Positions 19,364 through 28,967 are shown, counted from the first letter of the stretch. The stretch: DNA of 64,000 nucleotides from an uncultured Lachnospiraceae bacterium (GCA_902781655.1 CACZJZ010000004.1:1-64000); one strand, 5' to 3'. Notes: generated by a model not told the origin, from the letters alone. Program-made: numbers and translations.

Positions 19364-21382
19364 TTACTCCAGTTCATAGACATAGACGGTATACGGCGAT
19401 GTCTCATCCGACCACTCGCCCCGCAGGCGCAGGTGCTTCTCCTCTGCATTGGTGAGCCGGATGCGGGAGAAGATGTAGCGGCAGCCCATGTCCCGGAGCG
19501 CCGTTTCATCAATGGCGATCTGACTGCTGATTGTCTGATAATGCCGCACTGCCTGAACAATGCCATCCTCGTCGCCCGAGTAGAGATAGCACCGTGCACC
19601 CCACGCGTCGAAATTCACCTCGCTCGCCGGTCTCCTTTCCAGAGCCGGCGCGATAGCCGTCCGGAACACATCCTTGTAGCTCTGATTATAGAAACCGAGA
19701 TATCCATCGAGCGTCGCAATCCCATTGTACTCCAAAACAGCCGGATGAAATCCATACGCCACAGCCCAGTCCGTGCCCGTGGTCCCGGAGGCCTGAAAGC
19801 CCTGCTCCGCCACCGCGCGGGCTGACGCTGTCCAGGCGGACGGATCGTCCGCCGTGCCATCCAGCGGATTGTCTGTATGCATATCCCGCTCCAGACTTCC
19901 GAACCGTTCCTCCGCCTCCTGCTGTGGTGTGCCCGCTGTCGAATCGAGATCCCCGGAAGAATACCCCAGATCCTTTCTGATTTTAGCAAACAGCTCCGGA
20001 GAATAAAATTCCCGCCAGGACAGATCGTCGACCGTCTGCCCCTGCATCTCCTCCTTCACGACCCCGCGCAGTGTGGCATAAAGGTCATTGTACGTGTTCG
20101 GCGTCGACAGCACCAGGGCGGCACTGAGCATTGGCAGCAGCATTGCTCCCGCCGCCGCGGCGCGGCTCTTCCTCCGTCCCGCGGCGCTCATCAGACGCAG
20201 GGCGATGAGGGTCATGGCCGCATACCACAGAAACGGGCTGAAGAAAATGGTCCTGTTAAACTGCCACCCCTTGAGCGGCGGCACCAGCCTTTCGACCATG
20301 CCGCGGAACGGCCGGAAATCGTACAGCCCATAAATCACGGCATTGAAGCCGAGCAGCAGGGCGATCAGATTATAGAGATCGTGGAAGATGCGTTTCCCAT
20401 GCCCGCGCACCACATACCGCCCATTCAGGAAGACAAAATACACGGCGCACACCGGCAGAATCAGCTTCTTCTGAACGCCGTCCGCATGAAAAATGTTGCT
20501 TACAAAGACATCCCCGATCTCTCCCAGAACCTGCGCCGGCGTGAAATCATTCTGCACCATGGTCTCCCGGATCGTGACCGCCCCGCCGCCGAGCATCGTC
20601 CGGAACAGGCGATATTCAAAGAACACACAGCCGAGCGCCATAGCCGCGGTCCCGGCAAGGAGCCTCAGCGGAAGCCTCCGGTCCCGGATCCATATCCAGA
20701 GAATGCCCAGAACCGAATAGGCGAGCAGAAAAAGGCCAAAATACGAGAAGTACGAGACAAACGGATAGACGAACAGCCCCGCCAGATACGGGAACTCTCT
20801 CCGCACACGGCTGCTTATCCATTCTTTCCAGTGCCCGTCATGCACCACGGCTCCAGCCCCGGGCCTTCTCCCCACCCGGTACAGACGGATCATCAGCCAG
20901 ACATACAGCGGGATCGAGGCAAAGCAGACGCCATAGGCCGGAAAGACATTCAGAATGCCGTACGCGAAGCCGCCGAGCAGCGCGATGGCCTGCGCGCTGT
21001 CAGAGAACGGCATCTCCTGCACAGTCTTCTCCAGGATTTCCCTCGTCAGCAGCCAGAAGCCCGCGATGGAAAGTCCGATTTTCACAAAATACAGTGTGAC
21101 ATACGCGGCAAACGGCGGGAGCAGCCAGTAGGCAAGCCCGGTCAGGGACCTCTCCGATGGCAGGACGTCCCGCGAAATGCCCCCAAGGAACAGGGAAGCC
21201 GTTCCCTGAGAGAAAAACGAACCCTGCTCCCGCAGCATCTGATACTGCGCCACAAAGAGATCCAGATTGTCATGGACCGCGATGTGAGCATTCTCCCCGC
21301 AGAGAATATAAAGAAAGGCTGCTCCTGCGAGGAACAGCCCGATCAGCATTTCGCAGATCCGTCTCAACCCTTTTCCGTCCAT
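19364..21382 (-). CDS. DUF6044-type polytopic membrane protein
   Basis: This 672-residue protein has an N-terminal hydrophobic segment, then AHIAVHDNLDLFVAQY, the marker of DUF6044. About a dozen membrane segments follow, and then a C-terminal soluble domain of roughly 220 residues ending in a compact beta-rich region. The topology recalls YfhO/GT-C glycosyltransferases, with the early acidic loop near the membrane face. Its start overlaps the end of the GT2 gene by 19 bp, so the pair is coupled and may use the GT2 product as lipid-linked sugar donor (inference). Confidence 0.72.
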   Translation of the reverse strand: MDGKGLRRICEMLIGLFLAGAAFLYILCGENAHIAVHDNLDLFVAQYQMLREQGSFFSQGTASLFLGGISRDVLPSERSLTGLAYWLLPPFAAYVTLYFVKIGLSIAGFWLLTREILEKTVQEMPFSDSAQAIALLGGFAYGILNVFPAYGVCFASIPLYVWLMIRLYRVGRRPGAGAVVHDGHWKEWISSRVRREFPYLAGLFVYPFVSYFSYFGLFLLAYSVLGILWIWIRDRRLPLRLLAGTAAMALGCVFFEYRLFRTMLGGGAVTIRETMVQNDFTPAQVLGEIGDVFVSNIFHADGVQKKLILPVCAVYFVFLNGRYVVRGHGKRIFHDLYNLIALLLGFNAVIYGLYDFRPFRGMVERLVPPLKGWQFNRTIFFSPFLWYAAMTLIALRLMSAAGRRKSRAAAAGAMLLPMLSAALVLSTPNTYNDLYATLRGVVKEEMQGQTVDDLSWREFYSPELFAKIRKDLGYSSGDLDSTAGTPQQEAEERFGSLERDMHTDNPLDGTADDPSAWTASARAVAEQGFQASGTTGTDWAVAYGFHPAVLEYNGIATLDGYLGFYNQSYKDVFRTAIAPALERRPASEVNFDAWGARCYLYSGDEDGIVQAVRHYQTISSQIAIDETALRDMGCRYIFSRIRLTNAEEKHLRLRGEWSDETSPYTVYVYELE

Positions 21383-22353
21383 GATGCCTTCCCCTCCGCG
21401 CCGGCCGATTCTTCTTCCCGGAGCAGCTCCCGATATCCGTGATGCAGCATGTTACGCTGCACCTCGAACTGCCTCCGCGTATTCCTCTCCAGATTGGAGA
21501 GAATCAGCCCGGCAAACAGAGACATGAACGCCGCCAGCATGACAAAGCAGCACACGAACAGCGTCGGGAATTTTGCCACAAGACCTGTCACGAGATAATC
21601 CCGGAAGACCGGGATGAAAAAGATCACCGAAAGCGCCGCAAGAATCAGGGAGAACCATCCGTAGAACTGCAGCGGGCGGTAATTGCGGTACAGGTTGAAG
21701 ATCGTTCCCAGCACGCGGAATCCGTCACGGAACGTATTGAGCTTTGACGCGCTTCCCGCCGGCCTGTCCCGGTATGTGATGACGACATTGTCAATCTGCA
21801 TGGCGTTGTAAACCGCGTGAATGGTCATCTCCGTCTCGATCTCAAAGCCATGGGACAGCACCGGAAACGTCTTGACAAAATCATAGCTGAACGCGCGGTA
21901 TCCTGTCATGATGTCCCGGATATTGCAGTCGAACAGATGATTGATAGCGCTTCGGACAAGAGAATTTCCCATGTTGTGAAACGGCCGCTTGTTTTCTGTA
22001 AAATACGTCGAGGAGAGTCGGTCCCCCACCACCATGTCGGCGTTGTGATGCAGCACCTTGTCCGCCATTTCCGGCGCCGCCTCCATCGGATAGGTGTCGT
22101 CGCCATCAACCATGATATAGCACTGGGCATCGATTTCCCGGAACATCCGCCGGATGACATTGCCCTTTCCCTGCATATACTCATGGCGGACGACCGCACC
22201 GGCTTCCGACGCGAGACGGGCGGTGTCGTCCGTGGAGTTGTTGTCATACACATAAACCACAGCATCCGGCAGCGCCGCCCGCGCATCCGCGACCACCTTT
22301 GTGATCGTCATCGCCTCGTTGTAACAGGGAATCAACACTGCTATTTTATCCAT
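21364..22353 (-). CDS. GT2 glycosyltransferase, polyprenyl-phosphate sugar synthase-like
   Basis: This 329-residue protein has the GT-A fold: IAVLIPCYNEAMTI, DNNSTDDT, the metal-binding VDGDDTYP, and a mid-domain GYRAFSYDF. Two hydrophobic segments near residues 230-290 anchor it. This layout matches GtrB/DPM1-like enzymes that make polyprenyl-phosphate-linked sugars for membrane GT-C enzymes. Three ATGs stand in tandem at 22359, 22356 and 22353; the last has the best spacing from the GGGGG run. Confidence 0.88.
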   Translation of the reverse strand: MDKIAVLIPCYNEAMTITKVVADARAALPDAVVYVYDNNSTDDTARLASEAGAVVRHEYMQGKGNVIRRMFREIDAQCYIMVDGDDTYPMEAAPEMADKVLHHNADMVVGDRLSSTYFTENKRPFHNMGNSLVRSAINHLFDCNIRDIMTGYRAFSYDFVKTFPVLSHGFEIETEMTIHAVYNAMQIDNVVITYRDRPAGSASKLNTFRDGFRVLGTIFNLYRNYRPLQFYGWFSLILAALSVIFFIPVFRDYLVTGLVAKFPTLFVCCFVMLAAFMSLFAGLILSNLERNTRRQFEVQRNMLHHGYRELLREEESAGAEGKASWTEKG

Positions 22354-22429
22354 CATCATCCCCCGTGCCGCGTACTCCCCGGCACCCCTTTCCATTCCGT
22401 CACAGGCTTTCCTCCGCCCTCCGCCGCGG

Positions 22430-23953
22430 TCAGAATCCCTGGTAAATAAATGCCGCGGAGCTGTATCCCGGCCCATACTCTCCGAAAATAATCACGAAGA
22501 ACAGGAGACAGAGCCAGAACAGCCATCGCACCGGCAGCTTCCTTTCCGCGATGCGGTCGCGCACACACATCACGTTTCCCTGCCGATCCGGCAGCACGGA
22601 CAGCAGGTCCACCAGAAACAGAACAAGCACCGAAATCGCGAGAATCGCCATATCCTCCCAATCCAGCCCGAGTGAGAGCAGGGAACCGTTCACCAGTATC
22701 TGCGGATTCCACCGGCTCACGCCGAGGCGGAGCATCGCACAGGCGTCCCCTGCGCTGGCCGCGTTGAAGAACACATTGCCGACATTCACCAGGATAAACG
22801 TCCGGACAATCCGGAAGAAATCCGCGCCCTTTCCCTCCATACGGATGTGGAGCGCCGGCAGCACCTTTTTCCAGAACGGGAGCGTCAGCTCGCCGGCCAC
22901 GATATAAAACCAGTGCAGCAGGCCGGACCCTATGACATATTTGATATCTCCGCCATGCCACAGGCCGACCGCCGTCCACAGGACGAACATCGCGAGAATG
23001 GTCGTGATCTCCTTGCCCGCCTTCTTTCCCAATTTCTTCCGGAGCGTCCGGGACAACTGCATCATTCCCTTTGTCCGGAGCAGCGGATAGAAAACATAGT
23101 TCCGCATCCACACGCCGAGCGTGATGTGCCAGCGCCGCCAGTACTCGGAAATCGTCCTTGAGAAAAAGGGCTGCGCAAAATTTTCCGGCAGGCGGATGCC
23201 CAGCGCCTCCGCGGCGCCGATCACGATATCCATACAGCCGGAAAAATCCGTGTACAGCTGAATCGTGAACATCACGGCACCGAACCAGATGTAGGCTCCC
23301 GGATACCGGCCATACCCCTGAAAAATGGTGTTTGCCAGCACAGCCGCCCGCTCGGAGATCACCAGCTTCTTGAAAAAGCCCCAGACCATCCTCTGCAGGC
23401 CGCGCGTCACCGTCCGGTAGTCCAGCCGGTGCGGTTTGAACAGCTCCGCGCCCGTCTCGCGGTACGTCTGAATCGGCCCCGAGACCATCGTCGGAAAAAA
23501 CATCCCGAACAGCAGCAGTTTTGCCGGATTCCTCTGCCGCTCCGCGATGCCATTGTAGACATCCATCGCGTAGCCGGCCAGCGTGAAGGTGTAATAGGAG
23601 AGGCCGAGCGGCACAGCCAGCGCCCGGATCGTGCCATCCGCCTGATGCATGCCGAATTTCAGATACTTGAGCAGCGCAAGCACACCGATGAGGAACAGAA
23701 CGTCGGCGAGCACCGCCGCGGTCCGAAGGCCCTGCTTCCCGGCTCTTTCCGCCCGTTCCATCGCCGCCGTCGAGATGAAGGTCGCCGCTGCGGCCGCAGC
23801 CGGATACAGAATCAGCCAGCCGCTGCCGGCGAACCAGTAATAGACAAGGCTGCCCGCAAACAGCAGGATCCACTGCCCCCTCTTCGACACCAGATAATAC
23901 AGCGCGAGGAGCGCCGCAAAAAAGCAAAGAAAATAGAACGAAGTGATTTCCAT
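22430..23953 (-). CDS. MBOAT-family O-acyltransferase (first copy)
   Basis: This 507-residue polytopic protein resembles AlgI/DltB. Marks are SYYTFTLAGYAMDVY, FPTMVSGPIQTY, LYTDFSGCMDIVIGAAEALG, SEYWRRWHITLGVWMRNYVF and the catalytic His in GLWHGGDIKYV. Such enzymes move an acyl group from a cytoplasmic donor across the membrane onto a glycan or teichoic acid. It starts 7 nt after the acyl carrier protein stop and shows no strong Shine-Dalgarno, so it is probably coupled to that gene. The neighbouring carrier protein is its likely donor partner. Confidence 0.92.
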   Translation of the reverse strand: MEITSFYFLCFFAALLALYYLVSKRGQWILLFAGSLVYYWFAGSGWLILYPAAAAAATFISTAAMERAERAGKQGLRTAAVLADVLFLIGVLALLKYLKFGMHQADGTIRALAVPLGLSYYTFTLAGYAMDVYNGIAERQRNPAKLLLFGMFFPTMVSGPIQTYRETGAELFKPHRLDYRTVTRGLQRMVWGFFKKLVISERAAVLANTIFQGYGRYPGAYIWFGAVMFTIQLYTDFSGCMDIVIGAAEALGIRLPENFAQPFFSRTISEYWRRWHITLGVWMRNYVFYPLLRTKGMMQLSRTLRKKLGKKAGKEITTILAMFVLWTAVGLWHGGDIKYVIGSGLLHWFYIVAGELTLPFWKKVLPALHIRMEGKGADFFRIVRTFILVNVGNVFFNAASAGDACAMLRLGVSRWNPQILVNGSLLSLGLDWEDMAILAISVLVLFLVDLLSVLPDRQGNVMCVRDRIAERKLPVRWLFWLCLLFFVIIFGEYGPGYSSAAFIYQGF

Positions 23954-23960
23954 GAGCCGT

Positions 23961-24212
23961 TCAGCTGCGCGCCGCCAGCTTCTCCGCGATGATATTGGCC
24001 ATCTCTCCGACGTTCTTCATCGTCACAATCTGACCCATCGCGAAGTGAATGCCGAATTCCTGTTCCACGGCAGCGATCAGGTTGATATGCTCGAGGGAAT
24101 CCCAGCCGTCGATATCGGCGGACGTCGTCCTGTCGTTGACTGTGATCGACTCGTCGTCGAAGACATCGCGGAACACCTCGTTCAGTCTGTCATAAATCTC
24201 ATCTCTCGTCAT
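23961..24212 (-). CDS. Acyl carrier protein
   Basis: This 83-residue acidic four-helix protein has the phosphopantetheine site Ser in GWDSLEHINLI. It is not in a fatty-acid operon: its neighbours are two MBOAT enzymes, an AlgJ-like protein and an FkbH-like protein. That makes it a dedicated carrier for a modifying acyl group, as DltC is for D-alanine. AAGGGA precedes the ATG. Confidence 0.93.
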   Translation of the reverse strand: MTRDEIYDRLNEVFRDVFDDESITVNDRTTSADIDGWDSLEHINLIAAVEQEFGIHFAMGQIVTMKNVGEMANIIAEKLAARS

Positions 24213-24296
24213 GATTATTCCCTTTCTCTTTCTCTGTATTTTCTCTATATTTTCTGTGTTCAGTTGATCTATATCCCTGCCGCGCTGTCATCATCT

Positions 24297-25457
24297 TCAG
24301 TTCTGCACGACCGGCATGATGTCCGTCAGCGTGAACCGGGCCAGATTCATCAGATAGCGCTCATTTACCTCATAGACTACCACATCCGGGTCCAGTGACT
24401 CCAGCATATCCGGCGTATAAACATAATAATACTCCATCGTCACCTTGCGGAAGTCCGACGCCACATAATCTGTCATGATCGGCGCGAACGAATCCCCGAT
24501 GAGGAGTATGCTCCGCGGATCTGCCCCCGCGTGGCTGTTCGTGTACCGATACTCCGTGGTATCCTCACTCACCTCCCGCGTGAGGCCTTCTGTGTCAGCA
24601 TACCCGGCAGGCTCCTGTTCTCCGTCCGGCCCATCCTTTATCAAAATCTGTCCGAGGTGCATCAGCCTTGCAAGATCGTAGATCTGCTGCGGCGCCGCCT
24701 CCCTGGAAACGGTGTCTAACGCCGGAAGGTCGCAATGTCCCAGCGCACTATCCAGCTCCTGTGCCGCCAGATATGCGCCGAGTCGGTTCCAGTGCGTGTC
24801 ATACTTCCGATAGAGCTGTTCCTCCGGGTGCTCCTCCCGGTAGGCCATGATCGTCTCCGCCGGATTTACAACAGGAATGCCGCGGTCCCGAAGAAAGGTC
24901 GTCACCTGATAAAGTCTGCCATCCCCGGGCTTGCCATAGGATGACGGCATCTCGTCCGCGTAAATCCGCATTTTGCCCGGAACCGCCATCACCACAAACT
25001 GTCTATCCATCGCCTCGCAGAGGTTCTGTGCAGATTTCATCTGCATCCAGATCTGCGCGAGTTCTCTGTCAGAAAAGAGGTTTGTCCCCTTGTAATCCGC
25101 CACCGGATCCTCCTCGTTGGCCTGATTCCCCCGGTAGAAGAGCCAGCCGTCCCGGCCTACCAGCACGCTCGTTGTGTTGGTGGAGTGGAGGACATAATAG
25201 TCCGTGAGTCCTCCCAACGTCAGGAGCTGGTTCCGGAATGGTAGATTTGCATTGTAATACTTCGTGGCATCCACCGGAAAGCTTCGGAGCGTCTGACGGT
25301 GCAGCTCCGGTCGCTGCACCAGCGCCGTGTTCTCATAGTCTGCCGCATCCGGCAGCGCGGCACGGAGAGGGTCTTTCAGTACTGCCCACAGCAACGGCGG
25401 TACGACAAGCAGAAGCACAAACAGAGCGATATATAATTTTGCCGTTTTATTCCGCAT
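24297..25457 (-). CDS. AlgJ/AlgX-like (DHHW-type) SGNH protein
   Basis: This 386-residue protein has one N-terminal membrane anchor (residues 8-25) and an extracytoplasmic SGNH-like domain. The nucleophile region is LLIGDSFAPIM and the acid/base pair is in YDTHWNRLGAY, the D-x-H-W motif that names the family. VLVGRDGWLFYRG is also typical. These proteins accompany MBOAT enzymes and complete or assist O-acyl transfer outside the membrane. The start overlaps the MBOAT stop by one base (TGATG). Confidence 0.88.
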   Translation of the reverse strand: MRNKTAKLYIALFVLLLVVPPLLWAVLKDPLRAALPDAADYENTALVQRPELHRQTLRSFPVDATKYYNANLPFRNQLLTLGGLTDYYVLHSTNTTSVLVGRDGWLFYRGNQANEEDPVADYKGTNLFSDRELAQIWMQMKSAQNLCEAMDRQFVVMAVPGKMRIYADEMPSSYGKPGDGRLYQVTTFLRDRGIPVVNPAETIMAYREEHPEEQLYRKYDTHWNRLGAYLAAQELDSALGHCDLPALDTVSREAAPQQIYDLARLMHLGQILIKDGPDGEQEPAGYADTEGLTREVSEDTTEYRYTNSHAGADPRSILLIGDSFAPIMTDYVASDFRKVTMEYYYVYTPDMLESLDPDVVVYEVNERYLMNLARFTLTDIMPVVQN

Positions 25458-26998
25458 CAGAACCTCGCATAAATAAACGCATGGTAGGTATTCCCCGCAA
25501 GCAGCAGTACGCTGACAGCAAACACCAGAGCGAGATACACGGCCTCCGCCGGGCTGCCGATCCATTTTCCGCGCAGCGCCGACAGCCTGCTCTGCTTCTG
25601 GCATGCACTGTCCTGCAGTACCCCGCAGCCAGACACGCCCAGAACGATGGCTGCGAGCGACTGGAGCGAAAAATAAGACGCAATCAGCGGCTGCGCATCT
25701 CTGTGGAGGAATGGCAGGAACATACATGACAGCGTCCGCGCTCCCTCTGAGATGCTGCCGGTGCGGAACAGCGCCATGCTGACGATCCACACGAGATCCG
25801 TATAGATCACGCCCAACACGCGGTGCCGGTCAAGGAATTTCCGAAAACCAAGCCGTTCCAGCGAAACGAACATACCATGCCACAGTCCCCACAGGACAAA
25901 CGCCCATCCGGCTCCGTGCCACAGGCCGGTCAGGGCGAAGACTACCATCAGATTGCAGATGGTCCTGCGCTTTCCCCTCCTGCTTCCGCCGAGCGGAATG
26001 TACAGATAATCCCGGAAGAAGGCACCCAGCGTGATATGCCAGCGCCGCCAGAATTCCGTGACCGACCCGGACAGGTAGGGATACCGGAAATTCTCCGGAA
26101 TCGTGAAGCCGAGCATCCGCCCGAGGCCGATGGCCATGTCCGAATAACCGGAAAAGTCATAATAAAGCTGCAGCGCATACAGCGCGGATCCGAGCCATGC
26201 CGACAGCCCGTTCAGCTGCGTCGGCACAGCGAAGATCCGATCCACACTCATGGCAATCAGATCAGATAGAATTGCCTTCTTGCCAAGCCCGTAGAGGAAG
26301 CGCCGAAATCCCTCCGCAAATCCATTCCTCGTCACCGCACGTGCCGTCAGCTGCGCCTCTGCATGCGAATAGGGTTCGATCGGGCCGCTTAAAATGCGCG
26401 GAAAGAACGCCAGGTACAGCGCAAGCTTCGCGGGATCCTTCTGCGCCCTGACCCTGCCGCGGTAAAGGTCGATGACATACGTCAGCGCCTGAAAGGTAAA
26501 GAAAGAAATCCCGAGCGGCTGCAAAATGCCGGTTCCGCCCTGTGCAATCCGGTCCGCCAGCCGTCCCGCTCCTACGCCGGCAAATCCTCCCGGAAGGATC
26601 CGGTCTGCTGCACCGAGCACAAAATCCGCGTACTTGAACACACCGAGCACGCCGAGATTACACAAAACCGCGAGTGCCAGCACAGCACGCGCTGCGCCCG
26701 GGTGTGCCGCGCTGCCTTCGCGCCATTTCCCGGATTCTCCATCGGACCGTCCGCCTCTGCCCGAGGGTCTGGCGCTGCCCGCGCCCGTTCCCGCCCTCTC
26801 CAGCGCAAGGCCGAACAGGTAATTGACCGCGATCATCACCAGCAGGAGCACCAGATGATCCGGGTCCCCCCACGCATAAAACAGCAGACTGATCAGGAGC
26901 AGCAGCACATTCTGAGGCCGCGTGCGGCGGACAAGCGCTGTCAGCAGACAGATTCCGGGCAGCGCTGCCCACAGAAAGAGCATTGAAGAAAATTCCAT
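25457..26998 (-). CDS. MBOAT-family O-acyltransferase (second copy)
   Basis: This 513-residue AlgI-type protein has FFTFQALTYVIDLYRG, FFPRILSGPIEPYSH, YYDFSGYSDMAIGLG, TEFWRRWHITLGAFFRDYLYIPLGG and the catalytic His in GLWHGAGWAFV. It is closer to the AlgI group than the first MBOAT, which has a different length and a GGD motif after the catalytic His. An insertion rich in Gly/Arg/Ser near residue 80 is unusual. It is tightly coupled to the AlgJ-like gene. Two MBOATs with one carrier suggest two acceptors or sequential transfer (inference). Confidence 0.93.
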   Translation of the reverse strand: MEFSSMLFLWAALPGICLLTALVRRTRPQNVLLLLISLLFYAWGDPDHLVLLLVMIAVNYLFGLALERAGTGAGSARPSGRGGRSDGESGKWREGSAAHPGAARAVLALAVLCNLGVLGVFKYADFVLGAADRILPGGFAGVGAGRLADRIAQGGTGILQPLGISFFTFQALTYVIDLYRGRVRAQKDPAKLALYLAFFPRILSGPIEPYSHAEAQLTARAVTRNGFAEGFRRFLYGLGKKAILSDLIAMSVDRIFAVPTQLNGLSAWLGSALYALQLYYDFSGYSDMAIGLGRMLGFTIPENFRYPYLSGSVTEFWRRWHITLGAFFRDYLYIPLGGSRRGKRRTICNLMVVFALTGLWHGAGWAFVLWGLWHGMFVSLERLGFRKFLDRHRVLGVIYTDLVWIVSMALFRTGSISEGARTLSCMFLPFLHRDAQPLIASYFSLQSLAAIVLGVSGCGVLQDSACQKQSRLSALRGKWIGSPAEAVYLALVFAVSVLLLAGNTYHAFIYARF

Positions 26999-27035
26999 AC
27001 CATACCCTGTGCCGCGTTCTTTGCGGCACCCTGCA

Positions 27036-28898
27036 TCAGCGGTTCACCCGGATATACCGGTTCTGGTTCGTGTACACCGCCGGAATCGTGAACTTCCACT
27101 GCGAGGCGCCCTTCCCGTCCTCTCCCAGCTTCGTAAATCCCATGCGGCCATAGAAGTCCTTTACCATCGCATTCTTGGCGGTCGGATAATAATAGCCGAA
27201 TATCTGGCGGATGTGACGGCGGCTGCACTCGGCAACCAGCGCATCCATCATCGCATACTCCATATCCCGCTTCAGCACGCGGCAGCTCATGAGCCACAGG
27301 TCGATGAGCAGCGCCCTGTCGCCCGTCTCTGCCGGCCTTCCGCCGTTCTTACGGAGCGTCTCCTCATCATCCGTGACCGTCATCGCCTCGCTACCCACAA
27401 TCAGCGACACGATACCGTTGTCCCCGAACCGGTCTTCCAGCCTTCCGTACAGCGTGACAGTCTCCGGATCCTCAGCCGCCCGGGCAATCTCCGGCTCCGT
27501 GAACCGCTTTGTCGTCAGATTGAACTGATTGCTTTTATTCGTAAGCTGCGTAATCCGCGCGTAATGCACCGGCTCAAAAGGTCTGATCTCCGCCCGCATC
27601 TCCAGCGATTTCAGATATTCCCCGTAGTCCGCAAAACTCGTCTGCGCCCTTTTGCGCTCCGCATTTGCCCGGTACATCTCGCTCTTCTTCGCATCCTCCG
27701 CCGAGAATGTCGTCACCTCGAAATACCCCGCGTGATCCAGCACACGGATGTAATTCTCCGGCCGCGGTCCGTCCACGGCGCCGTTCTCTGTGATCTCCGG
27801 TACCGCCGCGCCCGGCACCTGCTGCCGGATGATCTCTCTCTCCGCCGGATTGTCATCCACGAACACCATGCTGTCCGCACCGATGTTGAGATCGCCCGCA
27901 ATCGCGGCAAAATTGGCGCTCTTCGGCTCCCAGTTCGCGCGGATGTCCACGAAATCCTCCGGCCGGAGCACGCTCTCCGGATGCCGAAGTCCGGCAAGCG
28001 CATTCGTCTCCTCGTTCTTGGAATCCACGGTCAGCAGCACGCCGATCGATTTCTGTTCCTTCAGATACGACTGAAATTCCCGGTACGTCTCCCCCAGCGC
28101 GGTCTCCTCGCCAAGCTCAATGCCATCCACCCCGTCGTCTCCGATGACGCCGCCCCAGAGTGTGTTGTCGAGGTCGAGCACCAGCGCCTTCTTGTTTTTC
28201 CCATAGATCGACTTGATGATATTGGAGACGCTGAACGCCAGAAGCGGTATTGCCTTCATCGCGAGCGCGTACTTATAGAGACTCCAGAACGCGTCGTCAA
28301 GCCACGCATCCAGTCCGTAGGATGCCGCCAGATAATTGATATCATGGAGATAGAAGTTTTCGTGCGTGTCCGCATAAGCCGCAAACCGCTCGTTGAGCCG
28401 GCTCACGAAACGCACGCGTCCGCGGTAATCCGAAGCGTCGCGGTTTCCCTCAAGCCGCCATGCCGGATATTCAAAATTATTCTGAATGATCGGGCAGCGG
28501 AACCGTTCCGTGAGCTTCTCCCACATCCCGGCAAACCGGTCCGCCGTGCGGCCAAGCAGGGCCTCCACGTCCTCCCGGGACATGGACATCTCCGGCAGCT
28601 CCTTCAGGTTCCGGTACGTGGTGTGAATATAAATCACGTCCGGCGCAAAGCTGTCCAGCGTCTCATTGCCGAACATGGCGTCCTCATAATACTGCGCGTA
28701 CTCCGACTCATAAAACTCCGGCTCAATCCCCTGCCGCAGCAGAAATATCTCCATCATCCGGATGATGTCATGTGTCGTCGATCCGCCCAGCACCGCGATT
28801 TTCTTGTGTATGCGCGGCGTCCCGTCCGCAAGCAGTTCCCTCCTGATGCGCCTCGAGCGCTTCAGCATATCGTCAGGATCAAAAGGATAATTGTTCAT
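27036..28898 (-). CDS. FkbH-like HAD-IIIC protein
   Basis: This 620-residue protein has an N-terminal region of about 225 residues with an SGNH-like opening (IAVLGGSTTHDI). A HAD domain follows, with the nucleophile motif LVLDLDNTLWGGVIGDDG and VFVDDNPAER. The C-terminal GNAT-like region contains LTNKSNQFNLTTKR and FYGRMGF. FkbH proteins dephosphorylate 1,3-bisphosphoglycerate-derived groups while loading glyceryl on an acyl carrier protein. The ACP three genes on makes that role likely here. The ATG at 28898 has AGGAAAAAG upstream; an earlier in-frame ATG (28940) lacks one. Confidence 0.88.
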   Translation of the reverse strand: MNNYPFDPDDMLKRSRRIRRELLADGTPRIHKKIAVLGGSTTHDIIRMMEIFLLRQGIEPEFYESEYAQYYEDAMFGNETLDSFAPDVIYIHTTYRNLKELPEMSMSREDVEALLGRTADRFAGMWEKLTERFRCPIIQNNFEYPAWRLEGNRDASDYRGRVRFVSRLNERFAAYADTHENFYLHDINYLAASYGLDAWLDDAFWSLYKYALAMKAIPLLAFSVSNIIKSIYGKNKKALVLDLDNTLWGGVIGDDGVDGIELGEETALGETYREFQSYLKEQKSIGVLLTVDSKNEETNALAGLRHPESVLRPEDFVDIRANWEPKSANFAAIAGDLNIGADSMVFVDDNPAEREIIRQQVPGAAVPEITENGAVDGPRPENYIRVLDHAGYFEVTTFSAEDAKKSEMYRANAERKRAQTSFADYGEYLKSLEMRAEIRPFEPVHYARITQLTNKSNQFNLTTKRFTEPEIARAAEDPETVTLYGRLEDRFGDNGIVSLIVGSEAMTVTDDEETLRKNGGRPAETGDRALLIDLWLMSCRVLKRDMEYAMMDALVAECSRRHIRQIFGYYYPTAKNAMVKDFYGRMGFTKLGEDGKGASQWKFTIPAVYTNQNRYIRVNR

Positions 28899-28967
28899 AA
28901 TCTTTTTCCTGTGCCTTTCCCCTGGTCTTTTGTAAGACACGGGTGGATTTTGAGGCTGAATCGGTGT

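Noticed and set aside
22356-23927. Minus-strand open frame of 523 codons overlapping the first MBOAT gene in another frame
   Set aside because: The MBOAT frame has clear membrane helices and family motifs; this frame has none.
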